From Solirubrobacteraceae bacterium (GTDB lineage Bacteria > Actinomycetota > Thermoleophilia > Solirubrobacterales > Solirubrobacteraceae), in contig JALOLQ010000082.1 of the NCBI GenBank assembly GCA_025455895.1, positions 1 to 6,799 on the forward strand: 6,799 bases of DNA, given 5' to 3'. The notes under the pieces are model-generated. The model did not search any database, was not told where the DNA came from, and saw nothing but the letters and a program-made list of their open reading frames with translations. The first letter of the stretch is position 1, and every line of letters starts with the position of its first letter. The position numbers were made by a program, and so were the translations under genes. Positions 1 through 5,371 of this stretch are shown here, one piece after another.

Positions 1-2873
1 ACGACCAGCGTCGTGCGAGCGTCGCGATAGCCCTTGCGGGTCACGGTGACGGTGAGCGTCGCGGCGCGGCGCGGCGTGAGCCGCATCCGGACCGTGCCCT
101 TCGTGCTCGTGCGCCGAGCGACGCTCCTCAGCCCGCGCCCGTTGACGCGCACGAGCGCGCGCGCGACCGGCCGCCCCGATGCGTCCTTGACGCGGACCTC
201 CGCGAGACCCGCGCGGCCCCGGCGCAGTCGCCCGACCGCCGTGACGCGCATCCGCTTGGGGACGACGAACGTCCCCGTCGTCCACGCGCCCTGGTTGCTC
301 CCGGCGTCGGCGGAGGCCACGCGCCAGTGGAGCGTGCCCCCGACCGTCTTGGCGGCGCCGTCGAGCGTGGGGGCGAAGTTCGTCGTCTTCGTCGTGCGCC
401 GCTCGGTGCCCGTCCCGAACCCGCTCGTGCGCGAGATCTCCACGCGGTAGCTCACCGCCGCCGGATCCGGGTCCCAGGACAGCAGCACGCGGCTCGCCGT
501 GCGCGCGGCGCGCACGTTCGGCGTGCTGCCCATGCTGCGCACGAAGCTCTGTGCGGGGAAGTAGCCGCCGGAGACCGGCCGCCCGCCGCGCGTGGGGAAG
601 TTCGCGCGGACCTTCCAGCGCCAGACGCCGTTGCCGTAGAACTCGACCGGCGTGAACGCGGTGGAGGTCACGGTCGTGTCGCTCGTCTTGCCGTCCACCC
701 AGTCGGCGCGCACGTCGTAGGAGATCGCCCCCGCCACCGGCGTCCAGCCGAGCGCCGGGATGGCGTCGCCGCCGGCCGGGTTCCCGGGTGCGGGTGCGGG
801 CACGGGCAGGCGCCGGACGAAGCTCCCCGTCGCCGACCAGTTGAGCCGCACGTCGTTCTCGTCGCGCGCGCCGACGCGCCAGTAGAGCTGCGTGTCGGCC
901 GGGTAGGTCGTGGAGCTCGTGTAGGCGGTCGACGCGGTGGTGACGTCGTCGATCGGGTTGCCGAACGTCGGGTCCTGGGAGACCTGCAGCTGGTAGCGCC
1001 GGGCGCCCTCGCTCGTCGTCCAGCGGAACATCGGCTGGGTGCTGACGTCGGCCCCGGTCGCCGGCGCGAGCAGGGCCGGGGGCACCGAGCTCTTGTCGAA
1101 CTGCCGCGGCGCGTTCTGGGACGGGACGGTCGACGCGCCGGAGCCGTTGGCGCCGGTCGCCGGGATCACGGCCCACCAGTAGCGCGTGGTCTCGTCGGTG
1201 TAGGTCTTGATCGACTTCCAGCTGCCGAAGAACCCCGAGCCGGGCGAGTACTGCGCGAAGCGGGTGAAGTGGTAGTCCACGATCGTCGTGAAGCTCGCGT
1301 CGCGGGCGACCACGATCCAGTAGCCGTTCGCACCGGGCACCGGGTTCCACGTGAACAGCGGCAGGCGCGGCGCGGCGGAGCCCTCCGCCGGGCTGAGGTA
1401 GCTGCCGGAGGCGAGGGCGAACGGGGCCGGCGGCGGTCCCGGGACCGGCGCGGGATCCTTGAAGCTGAACGCCGGCTGGCCGAGGCCGTTGATCTGCGTC
1501 CAGTCGCTGACGAAGCCGTTGTCGTCGTCGACCCGGTCGCTGCGCGCGCGCACGCGCACGCAGTAGGACTTCCCGTCGACGAGGCCGGTGTCGTTGTACG
1601 AGGCGCCGGCGATCGAGGCCGAGATCGGGCCCTGGATGCCGACCCCGGGCCGGCCGAGGCCGTAGGTGTAGTGGGTCGCGGCGGTGTTGTCCTGGGAGAG
1701 CTCGCCCATCACCTCGTCGGCGGCGGCGATGTTCCCCCAGGGGCAGGCCCCGGCCTCGTAGGGCACGGTCTGCACGGTGTAGCTCGAGGCGCCGGGGACC
1801 GGGTCCCAGGCGATGATCGGCGAGTCGGTCTGCGGCACGGGGCCGACGAGCGCCGCGTCGGCCCGGTCGCGCACGCGCAGGTTCGCGATCGACGGGGTGA
1901 GGTTGTCGAAGTCCTTCTGGAACGACGGGCCCTCGTTCCAGGCACCGGCGTTGCCGTTCGCGTCGACGGCGCGCACGCGCCAGTAGTAGACGTTGTTGCG
2001 CAGGATCTTCAGCGGCGAGAGCGAGGTGCCCACGGTCGGATCGGTGCAGCACACCTCGGAGCCGGGCGCCCAGTCCTTCGAGGTGTTGACCTCGACCTCG
2101 TAGGAGGCCGCCCCGGGGACCGGATCCCACGAGAACTGCGGGTCGAAGACCTGCGCGGTGTCGTTGACGTCGGCGACCCGCGTGGCGGTCGCCGTCGGCC
2201 ACGACCAGGTGAAGCGCCGGACCTCCGAGCGCTGGCCCTGGTGCCCGGACTCGTCGAGCGGCGTGATCGCCCAGTAGTAGGTGCCGGCGGCGAGCGTGCC
2301 CGGCAGCGCGAACTGCGCGCCGCGCGTCTTCACCGGGTCGCGCGAGGTGCCGAGCACCGGGTTGGCCAGGCCGGGCTCGCTGGCGATCGTGACGATGTAG
2401 CGGGTGGCGTGCGGGACGGTGCTCCAGCGCAGGAGGAGCGCCTGGGCCGGCCAGGTGACCGAGGCGCCGTCGGCGGGCGCGGAGAGCGCCGGCGCGGTCG
2501 TCCAGTCCTTCGTGAACGAGCGCGTGCGCGACCACGGGCCGGAGCGGTCGCGTTCGTCCACGGCGCGCACGCGCCAGAAGTACTCGCCGTCGGCGAGGTT
2601 CTCGTCGAGCGCCGCGGCGGTGTTGCGCGTCGCCGCGCCGCGGCGGTTGCCGTTGACGCCGGCGATCGGCGACCCGAACTGCGCGTCGGCGGCGACGACG
2701 ACCTCGTAGCGGTCGGCGCCGGGCACCGGGGCCCAGGTGAGCGCGGGCGCCGCCTCGACGTCCGCGCCGGCGGCCGGCGACTGCGGCGCGGGCGCGCGCA
2801 GCTTCGCGGTGGCGGGCGCCGGCAGCACCGCCAGCAGGGCGGCGAGCGCGCAGAGCGGCAGGACGCGGCGCAT
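1..2873 (-). CDS. Secreted FN3-like repeat protein with C-terminal Ig/regulatory-like domain (3' end outside window)
   Basis: The frame is open from the ATG at 2873 to the left edge, 957 codons with no stop. A signal peptide is clear: MRR, a hydrophobic run to about residue 18, and APATA followed by K24, giving cleavage after A23. The mature part holds about eight FN3-like units. Each has an early W-x-P-V-P-G-A-x-x-Y strand (Trp at 47, 150, 249, 356, 509, 618, 710, 800) and a later Y-W-R-V-R-A-x-D strand (near 98, 199, 297, 437, 566, 664, 752, 849). Residues from about 873 form a different beta-rich domain with VRVKDASGRPVARALVRVNG and VTVTRKGYRDARTTLV, resembling Ig-like or carboxypeptidase-regulatory folds; the C-terminus is probably close. 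No catalytic motif, LPXTG or membrane anchor is visible in the part shown. An adhesin, wall-bound scaffold or exported structural protein is plausible; the exact function is not recognised. The ATG overlaps the upstream stop. Confidence 0.85.
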   Translation of the reverse strand, partial: MRRVLPLCALAALLAVLPAPATAKLRAPAPQSPAAGADVEAAPALTWAPVPGADRYEVVVAADAQFGSPIAGVNGNRRGAATRNTAAALDENLADGEYFWRVRAVDERDRSGPWSRTRSFTKDWTTAPALSAPADGASVTWPAQALLLRWSTVPHATRYIVTIASEPGLANPVLGTSRDPVKTRGAQFALPGTLAAGTYYWAITPLDESGHQGQRSEVRRFTWSWPTATATRVADVNDTAQVFDPQFSWDPVPGAASYEVEVNTSKDWAPGSEVCCTDPTVGTSLSPLKILRNNVYYWRVRAVDANGNAGAWNEGPSFQKDFDNLTPSIANLRVRDRADAALVGPVPQTDSPIIAWDPVPGASSYTVQTVPYEAGACPWGNIAAADEVMGELSQDNTAATHYTYGLGRPGVGIQGPISASIAGASYNDTGLVDGKSYCVRVRARSDRVDDDNGFVSDWTQINGLGQPAFSFKDPAPVPGPPPAPFALASGSYLSPAEGSAAPRLPLFTWNPVPGANGYWIVVARDASFTTIVDYHFTRFAQYSPGSGFFGSWKSIKTYTDETTRYWWAVIPATGANGSGASTVPSQNAPRQFDKSSVPPALLAPATGADVSTQPMFRWTTSEGARRYQLQVSQDPTFGNPIDDVTTASTAYTSSTTYPADTQLYWRVGARDENDVRLNWSATGSFVRRLPVPAPAPGNPAGGDAIPALGWTPVAGAISYDVRADWVDGKTSDTTVTSTAFTPVEFYGNGVWRWKVRANFPTRGGRPVSGGYFPAQSFVRSMGSTPNVRAARTASRVLLSWDPDPAAVSYRVEISRTSGFGTGTERRTTKTTNFAPTLDGAAKTVGGTLHWRVASADAGSNQGAWTTGTFVVPKRMRVTAVGRLRRGRAGLAEVRVKDASGRPVARALVRVNGRGLRSVARRTSTKGTVRMRLTPRRAATLTVTVTRKGYRDARTTLV
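258..2798 (-). repeat. Array of about eight FN3-like protein repeats
   Basis: This covers residues about 26-872 of the leftmost gene. Spacing between the marker Trp residues is 103, 99, 107, 153, 109, 92 and 90 residues. The repeats are therefore domain-sized, and they have diverged in sequence rather than being recent identical duplications. Units 1 and 3 are most alike (both have WxPVPGA and WRVRAVD). Unit 4 carries an insertion of roughly 45 residues. Units 7 and 8 are shorter and have weaker first strands (WTPVAGA, WDPDPAA). FN3 is the best fold guess; a related Ig-like fold is possible. Confidence 0.75.
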
Positions 2874-4474
2874 CACGGCGTCTCCTCGAGGTCGCGCAGC
2901 GGGGCGAAGCCGAGATGGATGTGGTCGGCGTGATCGCCCATCGCGTAGGTGTGCGAGGCGTTGTCGTACGCCATCAGGCTGATGATCTGGTGCGGCCGCA
3001 TGCCGCCCTGCAGGCGCAGGAGCATCCTGATCGTGTCCTCCGTGACGGATCCCGGGCCCTGATGGCCGAGGATCGGCGTGCCGTTGATGCGAGCGATGTC
3101 GACCGCGCTGCCCGAGGAGTGCTCGGAGACGTTGCCGCTCGCGGTGTAGTAGCCGTGCCCGCAGCGCAGCGAGGTGACCGCGGGGTCGAGGTTGCGGGCG
3201 GCGAGGAAGGCGAGCGCCTGGAGGACGCGGCGGTCGACGATGCCGGCCTCGACGTCCTGCCGGCCGCAGCCGTAGATCTCGATGCGCTCGTCGGCGAGCA
3301 CGTGGCGGCGCAGCGCGCGCTCGCCCAGCAGCATGACCTGGCCGATCGTGCGCGCCTCGGCATCCTCGTCGAGGTAGCCGGGAGTGCCGCTCGCGCGCCG
3401 GATCGTGACCGCGCGGCGGCGGCCCTCGGCCGTGAGCGTGGCGAGCAGGTCCTCGGGCAGGTCGCCGATCGCCCGGGCACGTTCGAGCACCCGCGCGACG
3501 TACCAGTCCGCGTGGTTGTAGGCGAAGATCGCGCGCGGCAGGTCCTCCACCGCACCCGAGGCCTTGAGGTAGCGGGCGGCCGCGAAGATCGCGTCGACCG
3601 GATCGTGCGGGTTGCGCTCGCCGTCGCCGTTGGCGTCGACGCCCCACGCCGCCCACGTTCCCGGCATGAACTGCATCCAGCCCTGCGCGCCGGCACTCGA
3701 GGTGCTCGTGTTGCGGCCCCAGTCGGTCTCGATCTCGTTGATCGCCGCCAGGACCTGCCACGGCACGTTGTACTGGGCGGCCGCCGCCTCGTAGATCGGC
3801 AGCAGGAACAGCGGGCCGGGGAACCGCGTGGCCTCGCCCGAGCCGAAGGCGGGCGGCGCGAGCGCGGTCAGCGAGGACCAGTCGACGCTGACGGCGCCGA
3901 AGACGGGCTCGCCGGCGGGGCCGGAGGTGCCCGCGGGCACCTCGGGGGCGTCGAGCAGCGAGCGCGGCGGTTCGGTGTCCGGGCGCTTCGTGCCGCCGGC
4001 CCGGCGGCGCTCCGCCTTCCGGGGCTGCGCCGCGGGTGCACCGGCGGACGTGGGCTCCTCGGTGACCGCGGGCGCGGGCGCCGTGGGCGGGGTGGGCACC
4101 GTCGCTGCGGGCGCAGCCGGCGGCGGCTCGGAAGCCACCGGGGCCTCGGGAGCCGGCGGCGGCTCCGGGGCCGGCGCCGGCGTGGGCGCCGGCTCGGCCG
4201 GCGCGGGCGACGCCTCGGCGGGAGGGCTCGGCTCCGGCTGGGCCGGCTCCTCGAGCGCGGGCGGCTGCTCGCACGCCGGGTCCGGCGTCGTGCCCTCGGG
4301 CACCGGGACGGGCACCGTCTGCGCGGTCTCGGGCGCCGGGCAGGCCGGCGTCTCGCCGGCGCTCGCCAGCGACCCGGCGGCGACCGACAGGGACAGCGTG
4401 GCGGCGACGACGGCCGCGGTGCGGGACGCGCGACGCGCGCGCAGGCCGGACATGAGGACCTCGAACGCGCTCAT
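2873..4474 (-). CDS. Secreted peptidoglycan hydrolase: SLT lytic transglycosylase plus C-terminal LAS/M15-like domain
   Basis: 533 residues from the ATG at 4474, or 526 from an ATG at 4453. The N-terminus has a basic segment (RARRASR), a hydrophobic core (AAVVAATLSLSVAAG) and a signal peptidase site after ASA at 37-39. A Pro/Ala/Glu linker (about 41-190) precedes the SLT domain (about 223-331): INEIETDWG with E249 as the likely catalytic Glu, AGAQGWMQFMPGTW (261-274), and AYN with WYVARV (318-329). An EF-hand-like loop lies at 280-291. This domain should cleave the glycan strand outside the membrane. The C-terminal part (about 400-525) has EHSSGSAVDIA with H452 and D459, seven apart as in M15/LAS zinc peptidases, and DHADHIHLGF with H518 and H520. 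It also holds C403 and C438. Muralytic peptidase activity is inferred from these motifs and is not certain. Operon position suggests clearing wall for the Tad machine, or simply co-expression with it. Confidence 0.88.
   Translation of the reverse strand: MSAFEVLMSGLRARRASRTAAVVAATLSLSVAAGSLASAGETPACPAPETAQTVPVPVPEGTTPDPACEQPPALEEPAQPEPSPPAEASPAPAEPAPTPAPAPEPPPAPEAPVASEPPPAAPAATVPTPPTAPAPAVTEEPTSAGAPAAQPRKAERRRAGGTKRPDTEPPRSLLDAPEVPAGTSGPAGEPVFGAVSVDWSSLTALAPPAFGSGEATRFPGPLFLLPIYEAAAAQYNVPWQVLAAINEIETDWGRNTSTSSAGAQGWMQFMPGTWAAWGVDANGDGERNPHDPVDAIFAAARYLKASGAVEDLPRAIFAYNHADWYVARVLERARAIGDLPEDLLATLTAEGRRRAVTIRRASGTPGYLDEDAEARTIGQVMLLGERALRRHVLADERIEIYGCGRQDVEAGIVDRRVLQALAFLAARNLDPAVTSLRCGHGYYTASGNVSEHSSGSAVDIARINGTPILGHQGPGSVTEDTIRMLLRLQGGMRPHQIISLMAYDNASHTYAMGDHADHIHLGFAPLRDLEETP
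2882..2887 (-). promoter_or_regulatory. Shine-Dalgarno of the FN3-repeat gene, inside the end of the hydrolase gene
   Basis: GAGGAG lies 8 bases before the ATG at 2873, within the last codons of the hydrolase. Strength and spacing are close to ideal, and the signal peptide begins immediately, so this start is well supported. Confidence 0.7.
2903..3274 (-). other. LAS/M15 metallopeptidase-like C-terminal domain of the hydrolase
   Basis: Residues about 401-524. What is seen: CGHGYYTASGNVSEHSSGSAVDIA, shown here by its key residues C438, H440, H452, G455 and D459, followed by GTPILGHQGPGS (465-476) and DHADHIHLGF (514-523). H-x6-D followed by a late H-x-H is the zinc-ligand layout of LAS-fold enzymes (VanX, MepA and M15 peptidases), so the likely ligands are H452, D459 and H518 or H520. 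A stem-peptide cleaving role is inferred. It may also be an inactive binding version. Confidence 0.55.
3602..3637 (-). other. EF-hand-like calcium loop inside the SLT domain
   Basis: Residues 280-291 read DANGDGERNPHD, which fits the 12-position loop pattern D-x-N-x-D-G-...-D (positions 1, 3, 5, 6 and 12). Calcium-binding EF-hand loops are known in MltB/Slt35-type lytic transglycosylases, so a structural calcium site is plausible. Position 8, usually hydrophobic, is Arg here, and binding is not shown by sequence alone. Confidence 0.6.
3905..4354 (-). other. Pro/Ala/Glu-rich linker of the hydrolase
   Basis: Residues about 41-190 are low in complexity and mostly Pro, Ala, Glu, Thr and Ser. The densest part, about 70-145, is built from degenerate PAPEP/PAPTPA-like blocks. 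A basic patch KAERRRAGGTKR at 153-164 follows it. The DNA is correspondingly repetitive (GGCGCCGGC-like runs). It most likely acts as an extended spacer that lets the two catalytic domains reach into the wall after export. C45 and C68 flank the start of the dense part and could pair. Confidence 0.8.
4459..4462 (-). promoter_or_regulatory. Alternative Shine-Dalgarno for the hydrolase ATG at 4453
   Basis: GAGG lies 5 bases before an in-frame ATG (residue 8 of the longer form). Starting there gives MSGLRARRASR directly before the hydrophobic core, a more compact signal peptide. I cannot decide between the two starts from sequence alone. Confidence 0.4.
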
Positions 4475-5367
4475 CAGGACAGGCTCTCCGAGAGCTTCAT
4501 GACGGCCGGCGCGAGCAGGACGATGAAGATCGCCGGGAAGATCAGGAAGACGAGCGGGAAGAGGATCTTCACCGGCGCCTTGTGCGCCAGCTCCTCGGCC
4601 TTCGCCTTGCGCCGCTTGCGCATCTCCTCGGCCAGCGAGCGCATCATCTGGCCGATCGAGACACCGAGCCGCTCGCCCTGGTTGATCGTGCGCACGAACG
4701 CGCGCACCGCGGGCGTGTCGCCGCGCTCGAGCATGTGGTTCAGCGCGTCGGCGTTGGAGGCGCCGAGGCTCTGCTCGCGGAGCATCAGCTTGAGCTCGTC
4801 CCCGAGCGGGCCCTCGACGCGACCGGCCGCGGCGCGCAGCGCTCCGCCGAACCCCATGCCGGACTCGACCCCGACGACCAGCAGGTCGACCAGCTCGGGC
4901 ATCCCGCGGTCGATGCGCTCGAGCCGCAGGCGCCCGCGGCGCGCGAGCATCGCCTCGGGCAGCGCCCAGCCGCAGAAGGCGCCCAGGCCGACGAGCACGA
5001 CCGACATCCCGGGTGCCATGTCGGACATCAGCACGAGCGCCAGCATCAGCACCGGGATCGCGACGGCGGTCAGCGCGCGGATGCCCAGGTAGCGCTCGGC
5101 GCTCGTGCCATAGAGACCGGCGGCGAGCAGCCGGGTGCGCACCTGGGCGAGGCGCTGCTCGCTCGCCCGTCCCGCGAGGGCGGCGCCGAGTGCCTCGACC
5201 GGCGAGGGACGCTCATCCGAGACGGGCGCCGGCGCGCCGCCGAAGGTGTAGGCGTCGATCTGCGCGATCCGGTCGGCGGCCCGAGCGCGGGGGGCGAGCG
5301 CCACCCGCGCCACGAGCAGCGCCGCGTAGGAGAACAGCGCCAGGGCGACGATCAGGAGCAGGGTCAC
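4474..5367 (-). CDS. tadC: TadC, second inner-membrane platform protein of a Tad/Flp-type pilus system
   Basis: Complete, 297 residues, starting at a GTG just after tadB. Membrane helices are visible at about 2-24, 99-115, 119-137 and 268-288. The T2SSF domain spans about 156-283 and carries the usual TadC signature: MPELVDLLVVGVESGMGFG (156-174), then FVRTINQGERLGVSIGQ (224-240), a basic helix EEMRKRRKAKAEELAHKAP (247-265) and the hydrophobic KILFPLVFLIFPAIFIVLL segment. Length and order are normal for the family. TadC pairs with TadB in the cytoplasmic membrane and is thought to couple the TadA/CpaF ATPase to pilin assembly. The GTG start is preferred because GAGGTG lies 8 bases upstream and the first helix begins immediately. 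The gene starts 4 bases after the tadB stop and its own stop overlaps the next ATG. The family call is firm. Whether the machine builds a pilus or secretes something cannot be told from this window. Confidence 0.93.
   Translation of the reverse strand: MTLLLIVALALFSYAALLVARVALAPRARAADRIAQIDAYTFGGAPAPVSDERPSPVEALGAALAGRASEQRLAQVRTRLLAAGLYGTSAERYLGIRALTAVAIPVLMLALVLMSDMAPGMSVVLVGLGAFCGWALPEAMLARRGRLRLERIDRGMPELVDLLVVGVESGMGFGGALRAAAGRVEGPLGDELKLMLREQSLGASNADALNHMLERGDTPAVRAFVRTINQGERLGVSIGQMMRSLAEEMRKRRKAKAEELAHKAPVKILFPLVFLIFPAIFIVLLAPAVMKLSESLS
4484..4489 (-). promoter_or_regulatory. Shine-Dalgarno for the hydrolase ATG at 4474
   Basis: GGAGAG lies 9 bases before the ATG that overlaps the tadC stop (TGATG). 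It supports translational coupling of the hydrolase to tadC. It competes with a second candidate start at 4453. Confidence 0.5.
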
Positions 5368-5371
5368 GGGG

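Noticed and set aside
2850..2873. Lipobox in the FN3 protein signal peptide (LPLC with Cys at residue 8)
   Set aside because: The Cys is too close to the N-terminus, before the hydrophobic core. A signal peptidase I site at ATA followed by K24 fits better.
2860..2890. Terminator or promoter between the hydrolase and FN3 genes
   Set aside because: The genes overlap by one base, and no hairpin followed by a T run and no promoter-like boxes are visible.
327..2933. Plus-strand open frame of 868 codons opposite the FN3-repeat gene
   Set aside because: Its product is dominated by Arg, Gly, Ala and Val with no recognisable domain. It is the expected antisense shadow of a GC-rich gene. The minus strand gives a signal peptide and regular FN3-like motifs over the same bases.
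4040..4267. Possible DNA tandem repeat or CRISPR-like array in the GGCGCCGGC-rich stretch
   Set aside because: Units are short, irregular and in frame with a Pro/Ala/Glu linker. There are no constant repeats with unique spacers.
3828..4502. Plus-strand Gly/Ala/Ser-rich frame resembling a PE-PGRS-like or structural protein
   Set aside because: Its composition is the mirror of the Pro/Ala/Glu linker on the minus strand (Pro codons read in reverse give Gly), so the resemblance is a codon artefact.
2915..5092. Plus-strand open frame of 725 codons opposite the hydrolase and tadC
   Set aside because: It is a low-complexity Arg/Gly-rich translation lying across two well-supported minus-strand genes and their junction, with no domain motif.
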